Shown here: one piece after another, positions 8,593-17,308 of the stretch
Layout of the letters: each line of letters starts with the position of its first letter
Position numbering within the stretch: the stretch's first letter is position 1
Source: Sodalis sp. dw_96
GTDB lineage: Bacteria; Pseudomonadota; Gammaproteobacteria; Enterobacterales; Enterobacteriaceae
Assembly: GCF_018449575.1 (NCBI RefSeq)
Contig: NZ_JAAVUT010000010.1
Location: forward strand, 124,001 to 188,000
Direction of reading: 5' to 3'
Length of the DNA stretch: 64,000 nucleotides
Notes under the pieces: generated by a model
Database searches by the model: none
What the model was told of the DNA's origin: nothing
The model's input: the letters and a program-made list of their open reading frames with translations, nothing else
Made by a program: the position numbers and the translations under genes

Positions 8593-8853
8593 CTAATCCG
8601 CATCGTCATCATCCTCACTGTCTTTTCTGGCGACCGGCAAATAAATCTCCACCCGATCCCCTTCGCTCACCGGCGTATCCGGCGCGCATAAACGACCGTA
8701 TATTCCGGTACGGTGCGTATCGAGATCCAAATAAGGAAATAATTGCGGCAGCGGCGAGGCCAGGATGGCTTCCCGTACCGTCACCGGCCCATCAAGCTTC
8801 ATTTGGATGCAGCGGCCCTGGGCGCCGTTAACGTGAGCTACGGAGAATTTCAT
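8593..8853 (-). CDS. rnfH: RnfH, ubiquitin-fold protein of the nitrogenase-linked rnf operon
   Basis: A small 86-residue protein of the RnfH/beta-grasp type (VAHVNGAQGRCIQMKLDGPVTVREAIL ending EGDRVEIYLPVARKDSEDD) with an acidic tail. It occurs at the end of rnf operons linked to nif; the biochemical role is unclear. I use the ATG at 8853, which shares its A with the rnfE stop (TGATG) and has GGGGGA about eight bases upstream. An ATG at 8862 is the alternative but has no usable ribosome-binding spacing. Confidence 0.85.
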   Translation of the reverse strand: MKFSVAHVNGAQGRCIQMKLDGPVTVREAILASPLPQLFPYLDLDTHRTGIYGRLCAPDTPVSEGDRVEIYLPVARKDSEDDDDAD

Positions 8854-9620
8854 CAATGACATCCCCCGGCGGGTTCACGGGCCAGCTCAACCGCGCTGGC
8901 GCGCTGGGTTAAACGTTTTACCAGCCGGATGCCGCTGAGCAGCATGCCCATCACCACAAATCCTCCCGGCGGCAGCAACATCAGCAAGAAGCCCCGGTAA
9001 CCCGGCAATAAATGCATCTCGAGAAATTTAAAATGGCTGCCCAGCAACAGCGACGCGCCGCTGAATAACGTGCCGCTGCCGAGGATTTCCCGCACCGCGC
9101 CGACGCTGGTGAGGCCCAGGGTAAAACCCAGTCCGGTGGAGAGTCCGTCCAGCGCCGCCGGAATCACCTTGTTATGGGCGGCAAAGGCCTCGGCCCGTCC
9201 CAGCAGGGCGCAGTTGGCGACGATAAGGGGGATAAACAGCCCCATCACCTTATGCAGATCGTGCATCCAGGCGTTCATGGTCAAATCCAGAATCGTCACC
9301 AGCGAGGCGATGATGGAGATATACACCGGGATGCGAATCTGGGTGGGGGTGATTTTGCGCAGTGCCGACACGATGAAATTCGAGCAGGCCAGCACCATGG
9401 CGGTCATCAGTCCCAATCCCAGCCCGTTGGTGGCGGTGGTGGTGATGGCCATCAGCGGGCACAGGCCAAGAATTTGCACAAAGGTGACGTTATTGGTAAA
9501 AACGCCGCTGACCATAATGTCCCGCAGCAACGGCTCAGGGCTTACGCTCATGTCCGGCGACGGCGGCCGGCTGTTTTCACCCATAACGTCTTCACGTTCA
9601 CTCATGGTTTTTTCACTCAT
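8853..9620 (-). CDS. rnfE: RnfE, integral membrane subunit of the Rnf electron transport complex
   Basis: 255 residues, mostly hydrophobic, about six membrane segments. Family signatures include NNVTFVQILGLCPLMAITTT, IRIPVYISIIASLVTILDL, FIPLIVANCALLGRAEAFA and LDGLSTGLGFTLGLTSVGAVREILG. RnfE and RnfA are paralogous membrane subunits that lie around the central membrane [2Fe-2S] cluster in known Rnf/NQR structures. The N-terminus has ~30 polar residues before the first conserved block. The start ATG overlaps the rnfG stop by four bases (ATGA), and the stop overlaps rnfH, so translation is coupled along the operon. Confidence 0.93.
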   Translation of the reverse strand: MSEKTMSEREDVMGENSRPPSPDMSVSPEPLLRDIMVSGVFTNNVTFVQILGLCPLMAITTTATNGLGLGLMTAMVLACSNFIVSALRKITPTQIRIPVYISIIASLVTILDLTMNAWMHDLHKVMGLFIPLIVANCALLGRAEAFAAHNKVIPAALDGLSTGLGFTLGLTSVGAVREILGSGTLFSGASLLLGSHFKFLEMHLLPGYRGFLLMLLPPGGFVVMGMLLSGIRLVKRLTQRASAVELAREPAGGCH

Positions 9621-10258
9621 TGGGCAGGCTCCTGTTTGCCAAGAAATTGCGCCCGGTACTGGCGATATTGCAGCAGGTTTTCATGTACGCCCTTGACCAC
9701 CGCCCTTGGCGTAATGGTGGCGCCGGTAAAGGCATCAAATTGGCCGCCGTCTTTTTTCACATGCCACTGCTGTTCGGTGAGATTGCCAAGGGATTTGCCG
9801 TTGAAGCTCAAAATCCACGGACTGCGGCTCAACTCGATGGCATCCCCCAGCCCCGGGGTCTCTTTATGGCTGATGACCCGAACGCCGGTGATGGACCCGT
9901 CGGCGGCGATGCCGGTAAGCAACTGGATAGGTCCGCCATAACCCTGGGTGACGCTGGTGAGGATGATCCCGCTTGGCCGGCCTTGCAGGCTGGCGCGGTA
10001 AAAATGCACCGACTGGTCGCCCATGATCAGGGTCTGTTCCGCGTCCGCCAGCGCATTGTCGTAGCCCGAAGCGGGGAAAACCTGCGACAGCATGCCCTGG
10101 GTATCCTCTTTTTCACGCTGGATAATCTGCCCGTGGGTCAGCCACCAGCAGCCGGCCACCAGCAAACAGACAATCAGGGTAAAAGCCCCCAGTAAAAAGG
10201 CCTGGGTAATGGGACTTTCCCGTTTCGGTATCAATAAGGTCAACCCCCGGCTTACCAT
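9617..10258 (-). CDS. rnfG: RnfG, FMN-carrying periplasmic subunit of the Rnf complex
   Basis: 213 residues: one N-terminal membrane anchor (about 18-42) and a periplasmic FMN-binding domain. The flavin-transfer motif is DAFTGATITPRAVV; the last Thr (about residue 183) is the expected site of phosphoester-linked FMN. HKETPGLGDAIE (~131-142) is also characteristic. It passes electrons between the periplasm-facing FMN of RnfD and the membrane cluster in the ion-driven complex. There is a 70-bp gap to rnfD upstream, the largest gap among the rnfA-H genes. Confidence 0.93.
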   Translation of the reverse strand: MVSRGLTLLIPKRESPITQAFLLGAFTLIVCLLVAGCWWLTHGQIIQREKEDTQGMLSQVFPASGYDNALADAEQTLIMGDQSVHFYRASLQGRPSGIILTSVTQGYGGPIQLLTGIAADGSITGVRVISHKETPGLGDAIELSRSPWILSFNGKSLGNLTEQQWHVKKDGGQFDAFTGATITPRAVVKGVHENLLQYRQYRAQFLGKQEPAQ

Positions 10259-10328
10259 GGCAGCCTCCCGCCATAAACCTGATTCCGGGGCAGGGCCGCC
10301 CTATACAACCCGTCGTCACCCATGACAT

Positions 10329-11306
10329 TCATGATGATTTCTCCTTTCCGCCCACGTAGCCATAGGCTTTTGGCTGGGTATAGTTGTCAATCAGCGGGGT
10401 CACCGCGTTCACCAGCAGCACGGCGAAGGCCATCCCCTCCGGAAAATTGCCGAAGGCGCGGATGCAATAGGTAATAAAGCCCGCCAGCGCGCCGAAGATC
10501 AGCCGGCCGCGTACGCTGCCGGGTCCGGTAACCGGATCGGTGAGGATATAAAACGCTCCCAGTATCAACCCGCCGCTGGTTAACTGAGCCAACGGCGGTA
10601 CGATGCCGGTGGGGGAGATAAGCCAATGCAGGGTGCCGGGCACCAGGCAGCCGAGCAGCGTCGCCACCGGAATATGCCAGCTGAACACCCGCTGCCATAT
10701 CAGCCACAGTCCGCCGGCCAGCAGCAGTAAAAAGGAGGTTTCCCCCAGGCTGCCGTTGCGGTTTCCCAGCAGGTTGGCCAGGAGATGCAAGTGTTGGTGG
10801 CCGCTTTCCTTAAAGCCGCCCAACAGGGTGGCGCTGGTGACCCCGTCCACTCCCAGGCGGTAAAATGCACCGTCGTAAAAGGCGGCGGGATCCACCCAGC
10901 GGGTCATTTCCACCGGGAAGGCAATCAATAACACCACCCGTGCCAGCATCGCCGGATTAAACAGGTTTTGCCCCAGCCCGCCGTAGATATGCTTGCCGAA
11001 CACAATGGCGATGAAGCTGCCCAGCGCTCCCAGCCACAAGGGGGCATGAGGCGGCAGGCTCAGGGCCAGGATCAGGGCGGTTAAAATCGCCGCTCCGTCC
11101 AGCGTATGGCCCTGGGCGTTGGGGTTGAGCTTCAGACAAAGGGCTTCACATACCAACGCCGTAAGCAGGCAGCAGAAAATCAGCAGCACCGACTGGGGGC
11201 CGTACTGCAAAAACGCCAGTATCACCACCGGCAACAGGGAGATGTTCACCCGGTACATCAGCGTATCGACACTAAGACCCTGATGGGCGTGCGGGGCGGT
11301 TAGCAT
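10329..11306 (-). CDS. rnfD: RnfD, membrane subunit with covalent FMN
   Basis: 325 residues with about eight to ten hydrophobic segments. The covalent flavin motif DGVTSATLL is centred on Thr160, and the conserved GKHIYGGLGQNLFNPAM and LTDPVTGPGSVRGRLIFG blocks are present. In the complex it carries FMN and part of the ion path. The length is slightly below that of E. coli RsxD/RnfD (about 350). The start overlaps the rnfC stop by seven bases (ATGCTAA). Confidence 0.93.
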   Translation of the reverse strand: MLTAPHAHQGLSVDTLMYRVNISLLPVVILAFLQYGPQSVLLIFCCLLTALVCEALCLKLNPNAQGHTLDGAAILTALILALSLPPHAPLWLGALGSFIAIVFGKHIYGGLGQNLFNPAMLARVVLLIAFPVEMTRWVDPAAFYDGAFYRLGVDGVTSATLLGGFKESGHQHLHLLANLLGNRNGSLGETSFLLLLAGGLWLIWQRVFSWHIPVATLLGCLVPGTLHWLISPTGIVPPLAQLTSGGLILGAFYILTDPVTGPGSVRGRLIFGALAGFITYCIRAFGNFPEGMAFAVLLVNAVTPLIDNYTQPKAYGYVGGKEKSS

Positions 11307-12748
11307 GAGGGATCCTCCGGTGTCGTGGCGGCCCGGCGGGAACGCCGGGCCGGTTTGGCGGCCAGCGCCGCCGCTTTTTCGGCCGCTTCTTTGGTCAGCC
11401 GCGCCTGTCGATTGGCGCTGTTTTGCCTAGTGCGTTCCAATTTTTCTTCCTGCCGTTTCAACAGCCGAAGCTGTTGTTGTCCCCAGTCAAAGAACTGGGT
11501 CAAGGGCAGCGCCGCCGGACAGACATAGGCGCATGATCCGCACAGCAGGCAGGCATTCAATCCCTGCTGCTGCGCCTTGGCGAAACCGTCGTTCTTCAGT
11601 TCCGCGAACAGGGTCAGGGGCGCCAGACTCATGGGACAGGCATCCAGACAGCGGCCGCAGCGCAGGCAGGCGCTGGGCTTGGTTTGCGGCAATTCGTCCT
11701 GGGTCAGCAGCAGCAGTCCGCTGGTGCCTTTATTAATGGGGGCATCCAGGTCGTCCACGGCGCGACCCATCATCGGCCCGCCCAGCACCATGCGGGCCGG
11801 CTGGGTTTTCAGCCCGCCGCATTGCCCGATAATCTCCTTGATCGGCGTACCGATGGGCACCAGGAGATTGCCCGGCTGCTCAATGGCCAGACCGCTGACG
11901 GTAATCACCCGGTGGGTCACCGGCTTGCCGAAGCGTACGGCATGGAAAATCGCGATGCAGGTGCCGACGTTCTGCACCAGGACGCCCATTTCCGTGGAGC
12001 GGCGATTTTGCGGGATTTGCCGGCCGGTCACCGCCTCGATCATTTGTTTGGCCGACCCGATGGGATAAAGGGACGGCAGTATCACCACTTCGATGTGATC
12101 TTCCTGCCGGCAGAGTTCGTCAAGCTTGGCGATGGCTTCGGTTTTGTTGTCTTCGATGCCGATATAAACCTGCTTGGCCTTGGTAATGGTTTGCAGATAC
12201 CGGATACCGCCGATGATAAACTCCGCCTGCTCGCGCATCAGCCGATCGTCGGTGGTGAGATAGGGCTCGCACTCTCCGCCGTTAACGATCAGGGTTTCAA
12301 TGGGATAACGCAGGCTCATCCTGATTTTATCGGCGGCGGGGAACATGGCGCCGCCCATGCCGACAATGCCCGCCTGTTCGATAAGCGACAGCATGGTTTC
12401 AGCCTCGCTTAATCCCTCGGCGGCGGTTAACCGGGGCGCCGGCGCCTGTTCGGCGGAGACCTTAATCTTGATACAGCCCTGATCGCCGGGGGTAACCGAC
12501 GTCACGACGCCGGACAGGGCGCTGTGCACCGGCGCCGACATCCGCTCGCGTGCTTCGGCAATCAATTGACCGGCGGCCACGCTCTCGCCCTCCGCCACGA
12601 TCGGCACCGCGGCGGGACCGGTATGCTGGCGTAACGGAATAATAAGCTGGCGCGGAGTCGCCAGCGGACGAATGGCGATTTCGCGGGTCAGGGATTTGTG
12701 GCTGTAAGGACGGATACCGCCATGGGGTTTCATCCGGGCGTTAAACAT
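11300..12748 (-). CDS. rnfC: RnfC, NADH-binding iron-sulfur subunit
   Basis: 482 residues. The N-terminal barrel-sandwich part (HTGPAAVPIVAEGESVAAGQLI) is followed by a Rossmann/FMN region (GIVGMGGAMFPAADK, VNGGECEPYLTTDDRLM). Two 4Fe-4S motifs follow, CLRCGRCLDACP and CLLCGSCAYVCP, at about residues 370-415. It is the cytoplasmic site of NAD(H) chemistry. The C-terminal tail is short and Ala/Arg-rich, unlike the long repeat-rich tail of the E. coli RsxC paralogue, which fits a nitrogen-fixation Rnf. It overlaps rnfB by eight bases and rnfD by seven. Confidence 0.94.
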   Translation of the reverse strand: MFNARMKPHGGIRPYSHKSLTREIAIRPLATPRQLIIPLRQHTGPAAVPIVAEGESVAAGQLIAEARERMSAPVHSALSGVVTSVTPGDQGCIKIKVSAEQAPAPRLTAAEGLSEAETMLSLIEQAGIVGMGGAMFPAADKIRMSLRYPIETLIVNGGECEPYLTTDDRLMREQAEFIIGGIRYLQTITKAKQVYIGIEDNKTEAIAKLDELCRQEDHIEVVILPSLYPIGSAKQMIEAVTGRQIPQNRRSTEMGVLVQNVGTCIAIFHAVRFGKPVTHRVITVSGLAIEQPGNLLVPIGTPIKEIIGQCGGLKTQPARMVLGGPMMGRAVDDLDAPINKGTSGLLLLTQDELPQTKPSACLRCGRCLDACPMSLAPLTLFAELKNDGFAKAQQQGLNACLLCGSCAYVCPAALPLTQFFDWGQQQLRLLKRQEEKLERTRQNSANRQARLTKEAAEKAAALAAKPARRSRRAATTPEDPSC

Positions 12749-13283
12749 AAGAAGCCTCGCGGATAGTGATGCGGGGTTTGGCCGCCGTAGGCGTCAGCAG
12801 GGGATCGGCCCGCAGCTGTATCGCTTGTTGCGGACAGGCGCTGAGGCAGGCGGCGCAGCCGGTGCAATCCTCGGCGAGAATGCCGTGCTGCTGGCGGGTG
12901 GCGCCGATAATGGCATCGAAATTACATTTTTTCTGGCAGCGGCCGCAGCCGTCGCAGAACTCGGAACTGATCATGGCCACCATCGGTCCGTCGTCGTCGG
13001 CGCCGTCCAGAGGCACATCCAGCAAAGCGGCGATGCGTTTCGCCAAGGCCGCGCCCCCCGGCGTGCAGGCGCTCACCGCCGCCTCGCCGCGCACCATGGC
13101 CCCGGCCGCCTGTACGCAGCCGGGAAATCCGCACTGGCCGCACTGGCCGTTAGGCAGCAGCGCCACCACCGATTCGATGCGCGGGTCTTTGTCCACCTTG
13201 AAATAAATCGCGGCGAAACCCAGTAAATAACCGATGACCATGCCGATGGCGGGAACCGCCAGAACCGGTAATATCGCATTCAT
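12741..13283 (-). CDS. rnfB: RnfB, ferredoxin-type iron-sulfur subunit
   Basis: 180 residues. An N-terminal membrane helix (about 2-25) is followed by LLPNGQCGQCGFPGC, the four-Cys cluster domain. Two ferredoxin 4Fe-4S motifs follow (CDGCGRCQKKCNFDAI and CTGCAACLSACPQQAI). It is the entry or exit point for low-potential electrons exchanged with ferredoxin or flavodoxin. I set the start at the second of two adjacent ATGs (13283), which has AAGGAG six bases upstream; longer frames run into the end of rnfA. Confidence 0.94.
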   Translation of the reverse strand: MNAILPVLAVPAIGMVIGYLLGFAAIYFKVDKDPRIESVVALLPNGQCGQCGFPGCVQAAGAMVRGEAAVSACTPGGAALAKRIAALLDVPLDGADDDGPMVAMISSEFCDGCGRCQKKCNFDAIIGATRQQHGILAEDCTGCAACLSACPQQAIQLRADPLLTPTAAKPRITIREASYV

Positions 13284-13293
13284 CATTATCTCC

Positions 13294-13872
13294 TTATCCC
13301 GCCAGTCCGGCAAAACCGGTAAAGGCCAGCGCCAGGATGCCCGCGGTGATAAAATTTATCGGCGCGCCGCGAAACAGCAGCGGAGAGGAGGCGTTGCTTT
13401 GCCGCTCCCGCAGACCTGAAAAGATCACCATCACCAGGGAATAGCCCAGCGAGGAACTGAAACCGAACACCACGCTGTGCAAAAAACTCAGATTATCGTC
13501 CAGCACCAGCAACGCCACCCCGAGCACCGCGCAGTTGGTGGTGATAAGCGGCAGGAAAATTCCCAGGGTGCGGTACAGGGCCGGGCTCTGTTTGGCCAGG
13601 AACAGCTCCAACAGCTGCACCAGGGACGCTATCACCATAATCAGCGAGAGCAATCGCAGATATTCCATACCCAGCGGCACCAGGATCCAGTGATAGATCA
13701 TCCAGCCCAAACCGGCGGACAGGGTGATGACAAAGGTGGTTGCCATGGACATCCCCAGCGCCGAATCCACTTTATTGGTCACGCCCATAAACGAGCACAG
13801 GCCAAGAAAGCGCGACAGAACGATGTTATTCACCAGGCCATTGGCCAGAACAATCAGCAAAATCTCTTTCAT
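13294..13872 (-). CDS. rnfA: RnfA, integral membrane subunit, first gene of rnfABCDGEH-nifF
   Basis: 192 residues with six predicted membrane helices. Signatures: NGLVNNIVLSRFLGLCSFMGVTNKVDSALGM and FLPLITTNCAVLGVALL, paralogous to those in RnfE. The gene heads the minus-strand operon of eight genes, diverges from nifL, and is preceded by a sigma-54-type promoter at 13912-13927, about 40 bp before its start codon. That places electron supply under the same type of control as nif genes, and the neighbourhood marks it as the nitrogenase-linked copy rather than the housekeeping Rsx complex. Confidence 0.94.
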   Translation of the reverse strand: MKEILLIVLANGLVNNIVLSRFLGLCSFMGVTNKVDSALGMSMATTFVITLSAGLGWMIYHWILVPLGMEYLRLLSLIMVIASLVQLLELFLAKQSPALYRTLGIFLPLITTNCAVLGVALLVLDDNLSFLHSVVFGFSSSLGYSLVMVIFSGLRERQSNASSPLLFRGAPINFITAGILALAFTGFAGLAG

Positions 13873-13911
13873 ACCCTTCCCCGACAGCCAAATACTTCTT
13901 CACAGAGGTAT

Positions 13912-13927
13912 TGCGAAAGCTGTGCCA
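13912..13927 (-). promoter_or_regulatory. sigma-54 promoter of rnfABCDGEH-nifF
   Basis: On the minus strand it reads TGGCACAGCTTTCGCA. The invariant GG and GC are separated by exactly ten bases and the -24 box TGGCAC is perfect; the -12 box is TCGCA instead of TTGCA. It lies 40 bp upstream of the rnfA start codon. Confidence 0.8.
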
Positions 13928-14093
13928 CAACGCATCGCGCAAAAAATGGGCGATTGTAGTGCAGGATCGTGCTTCATGCTGGCGCGTGCAGGGAGTGTGT
14001 CGCGGGAACAAAAAGCGCGGGACAGGGGCAAAAGGGGATTTTCTGGCCCAAAACCCCTGTTTAGATCAATGTTTGTGTCGGTTTTTTGTCGGC

Positions 14094-14109
14094 AGGTATC
14101 AAACTTGCA
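14094..14109 (+). promoter_or_regulatory. sigma-54 promoter of nifLA
   Basis: AGGTATCAAACTTGCA has GG-N10-GC spacing and a perfect -12 box TTGCA. The -24 box (AGGTAT) is weaker. Transcription would start near 14120, leaving a leader of about 90 bases before nifL. In Klebsiella this promoter is activated by NtrC. Confidence 0.75.
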
Positions 14110-14163
14110 CAATTTACATTGTTAATTGCGCTTCATGTCATCCTGTCGTGATACCTGACAAAT

Positions 14164-14179
14164 TGTCGTGAAACGCACA
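14164..14179. promoter_or_regulatory. possible NifA upstream activator sequence
   Basis: TGTCGTGAAACGCACA fits TGT-N10-ACA but lacks the preferred central T. It is about 235 bp upstream of the rnf -24 element, farther than usual, and lies within the nifL leader. It is the only correctly spaced match found in the interval. Confidence 0.3.
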
Positions 14180-14213
14180 GCAGATTTTTGACCCAGATCA
14201 CGCAGGAGTTTTT

Positions 14214-15722
14214 ATGCGTTTACCTTTATTTGATGAGACTTCGCTGCTGGAAAAAACCGCCCACGCGCCGGCATTGTCGGCCCTGCGCCCGGCTCTGTTT
14301 TATACAGCGGTGGAGCAATCATCGGTGGCTATCTCTATTACCGACCCCCAGGCGAACATTGTCTACACCAACCTGGCTTTCCGTCAGTTGACCGGCTACA
14401 GCGAAGCGGAGCTGACCGGTATAAATCATAATCTGCTGGCCAGCCGCCAGACGCCGAAAAGAAACTACCATGAAATGTGGAACTCCATCACCCAAGGTCT
14501 GTCCTGGACCGGGCAACTGATCAACAAACGCAAGGACGGCAGCCTTTATCTGGCTGAGGTCAGTATATCTCCCATCTTTAGCCCGGACGGCCAGATTGAG
14601 CATTATCTCGGCATGCATAAAGACATCAGCGACAGCTATGCCCTGATGCAGCGTTTGCGCAATCAAATGTCCCTCATTGCCGCGGTGCTTAATAATGTGC
14701 CGGCGCCGGTTATCGTGCTGGATGAGCATGACAACATCGTGATGGATAACCTGGCCTACAAAACCTTATGCGCCGACTGCGGCGGCGGTGAACTGCTGGC
14801 GGAACTCGGTTATCCCGCCAACAAAGCCCGGTTGGCCGAAGGCGAGCGCGTTTCGCTGAATATCTGCGGCGTTACCCGTACCTTCGGCATGAGCATCTGG
14901 CCGCTGTCGGAGGTAAATGAAGAGGTCAGCCGGTTTTTTATCAATGTCGCGCCGCCCCGTACCCTTATTACCCTAATCGATGACAGCGAGCGACAGCGAC
15001 AGCGTACGCAACAGCGTCTGGAGCAGCTTAAACACCGCCTGGCGTCCGGGAAACTGCTGGCGGCGATCCGTGAATCCCTGGATGCAGCTATGGTCCAGCT
15101 AAGCGGTCCGCTGAATATGCTGGCCGCCGCCCGGCGTCTTAAGCCGGATGACGAGATGCATCCCGGCCTCGACGCCGCCTGGCAAGAGGGCCAACAGGCG
15201 TTGGCGCGGCTACAGGCCTGCCGTCCGTCACTGGTACAGGAAGAAAATGATTTCTGGTCGGTGGGAGATATCTTGCAGGATCTGTCGGATCTTTATCTGC
15301 CGCGCATCCGTGGGCTGGGCAAGCTTAACTGGCAGTGCCGTCCGGAAATATTGCTGGGCTGGGGACAGCGTCACCAGGTGTTGGCATCCCTGAGCCTTTG
15401 GCTGGATCGCTGCCTGACACTGGCGGGAGAGCATCCTTCCACGCCGCTTACCATTACCATCAGCGCCTATGCGCAGGACAACGCGTTCTACTTCGCCCTG
15501 CAGGATAACCTGTCGCTGCATCCGGTCCAGACCGTGGTCCAGCCGCAGACGTTCACCACGCCGGGACACGGCATGGAATTGCGGTTGATACAAACCCTGA
15601 TCGGTAATCATCAGGGCATGATTGATATCCATACCCAGGCGGAGGGCGGGACGCATCTGACCCTTCGCCTGCCTTTGCCTGCCAAGCTGTTCAGGCATCC
15701 GGTCATAGCAGGAGAATCCTAA
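14214..15722 (+). CDS. nifL: NifL, redox- and nitrogen-sensing anti-activator of NifA
   Basis: 502 residues. PAS1, the FAD-binding redox sensor (about 25-145), has VEQSSVAISITDPQANIVYTN and RKDGSLYLAEVSISPIF. A second, degenerate PAS follows (about 150-255), then a coiled region rich in Glu/Arg/Gln (~260-280) and a histidine-kinase-like C-terminus (~285-500). In the C-terminus, GHGMELRLIQTLIGNHQG stands for the GHKL G-box. NifL binds NifA directly and blocks it when oxygen or fixed nitrogen is present. The start ATG has AGGAG eight bases upstream. The stop overlaps the nifA start by one base (TAATG), keeping the two proteins in ratio. It is slightly shorter than Klebsiella and Azotobacter NifL (~495-520). 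Confidence 0.95.
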   Translation: MRLPLFDETSLLEKTAHAPALSALRPALFYTAVEQSSVAISITDPQANIVYTNLAFRQLTGYSEAELTGINHNLLASRQTPKRNYHEMWNSITQGLSWTGQLINKRKDGSLYLAEVSISPIFSPDGQIEHYLGMHKDISDSYALMQRLRNQMSLIAAVLNNVPAPVIVLDEHDNIVMDNLAYKTLCADCGGGELLAELGYPANKARLAEGERVSLNICGVTRTFGMSIWPLSEVNEEVSRFFINVAPPRTLITLIDDSERQRQRTQQRLEQLKHRLASGKLLAAIRESLDAAMVQLSGPLNMLAAARRLKPDDEMHPGLDAAWQEGQQALARLQACRPSLVQEENDFWSVGDILQDLSDLYLPRIRGLGKLNWQCRPEILLGWGQRHQVLASLSLWLDRCLTLAGEHPSTPLTITISAYAQDNAFYFALQDNLSLHPVQTVVQPQTFTTPGHGMELRLIQTLIGNHQGMIDIHTQAEGGTHLTLRLPLPAKLFRHPVIAGES

Positions 15723-17308
15723 TGAATCATCTCCCCACCTCCGAACACGTTTCGCGGCGTTTTGATCTTTCACAGCAGTTTACCGCGCTACATAAAATCA
15801 GCGTGGCGCTGAGCCGTTCACTGGACATGGGGCAGACGCTCCAGTCTATGATCCAGGCTCTGTATGAACACGCTTTTATGCAGTACGGCATGGTCTGCCT
15901 ATTTGACAAAACCCGTAGCGCTTTATTTATCGAAGCGATCTACGGCGCCGACAGTGAAGTGGTGAAGGGATTCAAAAATGTGCGCTACCGTATCGGCGAG
16001 GGCATACTGGGGACGGTAATGAGCCAGCAGCGTTCGCTGGTGCTGCCCCGGGTGTCGGACGACCCGCGCTTTCTTGACCGGCTTAATCTTTATGATTATA
16101 ACCTGCCGTTTATTTGTGTGCCGATTCCCGGTCCTGACGGCATCCCCCTCGGGGTGCTGGCGGCGCAGCCGATGGAACTGCACGAAGACAGGTTGCCGGC
16201 CAGCACCCGGTTTCTGGAAATGGTGGCCAACCTGATTTGCCAAACCGTTCGGCTGGTGGGGCATATGAGCGTCGAAACCGAGGCCCTGCGCCAGGAGCGG
16301 GATACCCTGCGCCGTAAGGTCAAGCATCAGTACGGCTTTGACAATATGGTGGGTAAAAGCCAGTCCATGCGGCAAATTTTCGATGTCATCCGCCAAGTGG
16401 CCAAATGGGATACCACGGTATTGGTGCGCGGCGAGAGCGGCACCGGCAAAGAGCTTATCGCCAACGCGATTCATTATAACTCGCCGCGCACTCTGGAGCC
16501 GTTCGTGAAATTCAACTGTGCGGCGCTGCCGGATACCCTGCTGGAAAGTGAATTGTTCGGCCATGAGAAGGGCGCGTTTACCGGTGCGGTGCGCCAGCGT
16601 AAAGGACGTTTCGAACTCGCCGACGGCGGTACGCTGTTCCTGGATGAAATCGGCGAAAGCAGCGCCTCTTTCCAGGCGAAATTGCTGCGCATTCTGCAAG
16701 AGGGCGAGATGGAACGGGTCGGCGGCGATACCACCATTAAAGTCAATGTGCGGATTATCGCCGCCACCAACCGTAATCTGGAAGAAGAGGTGCGTGCCGG
16801 TAATTTTCGCGAAGATCTCTATTATCGCCTGAATGTGATGCCCATCAGCCTGCCGCCGCTGCGGGAAAGGCAGGAGGATATCGTCGAGCTGGCGCAATTT
16901 TTAATCGCCAAACTGTCGGCCAAGCAGGGACGTGAACTGCGGGTCAGCGACGGTGCGCTGCGTTTGCTGTTGAGCTACAGCTGGCCCGGCAACGTGCGCG
17001 AACTGGAGAACTGTCTGGAACGGGCGTCGGTCATGTCGGAGGAGGGATTGATCGACCGTGACATTATTTTATTCAACCACAGCGAATGCGCCGCCATGTC
17101 CGCCCAGGGGGCGCCCCACGGGTTGTCTCAATCTTCGCCGCATTCGGAGTCCCAGGGGGACAGCGATATGGACGACCGGCAACGGCTTATCGCCGCACTG
17201 GAAAAATCCGGCTGGGTTCAGGCCAAGGCCGCCCGTTTGCTGGGCATGACGCCGCGTCAGGTCGCCTACCGCATTCAAATTCTTAATATCAATATGCATC
17301 GGTTATAA
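15722..17308 (+). CDS. nifA: NifA, sigma-54-dependent activator of nif genes
   Basis: 528 residues. An N-terminal GAF domain (~25-180) is followed by the AAA+ domain: Walker A GESGTGKE (237-244), the sigma-54 loop GAFTGA (284-289), Walker B GTLFLDEIGE and the sensor region RIIAATNRNLEEEVRAG. The C-terminal helix-turn-helix (about 490-528, AAKSSG-type region read here as WVQAKAARLLGMTPRQVAYR) binds TGT-N10-ACA sites. The short linker between AAA+ and HTH has only isolated Cys (SEC), not the paired-Cys motif of oxygen-sensitive alphaproteobacterial NifA, consistent with control through NifL. It overlaps nifL by one base. Confidence 0.96.
   Translation: MNHLPTSEHVSRRFDLSQQFTALHKISVALSRSLDMGQTLQSMIQALYEHAFMQYGMVCLFDKTRSALFIEAIYGADSEVVKGFKNVRYRIGEGILGTVMSQQRSLVLPRVSDDPRFLDRLNLYDYNLPFICVPIPGPDGIPLGVLAAQPMELHEDRLPASTRFLEMVANLICQTVRLVGHMSVETEALRQERDTLRRKVKHQYGFDNMVGKSQSMRQIFDVIRQVAKWDTTVLVRGESGTGKELIANAIHYNSPRTLEPFVKFNCAALPDTLLESELFGHEKGAFTGAVRQRKGRFELADGGTLFLDEIGESSASFQAKLLRILQEGEMERVGGDTTIKVNVRIIAATNRNLEEEVRAGNFREDLYYRLNVMPISLPPLRERQEDIVELAQFLIAKLSAKQGRELRVSDGALRLLLSYSWPGNVRELENCLERASVMSEEGLIDRDIILFNHSECAAMSAQGAPHGLSQSSPHSESQGDSDMDDRQRLIAALEKSGWVQAKAARLLGMTPRQVAYRIQILNINMHRL

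Larger units (their letters stand above)
13873..14213. other. divergent rnfA-nifL regulatory region
   Basis: This 341-bp interval has no gene. It holds a -24/-12 promoter for each side (13912-13927 for rnf, 14094-14109 for nifL) and a TGT-N10-ACA element near nifL (14164-14179). I saw no convincing NtrC site, although one would be expected upstream of nifL by analogy with Klebsiella. Confidence 0.6.

Noticed and set aside
13954-13999. NtrC site upstream of nifL
   Set aside because: GTGC and TGCA pieces occur, but no TGCAC-N7-GTGCA type dyad with acceptable arms could be found.
13995-14010. NifA site for rnf (GTG-N10-ACA)
   Set aside because: The left half is GTG, not TGT; shifting by one base gives N9.
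14144-14160. TGT-N11-ACA as a NifA site
   Set aside because: The spacing is one base too long and it lies downstream of the nifL promoter.
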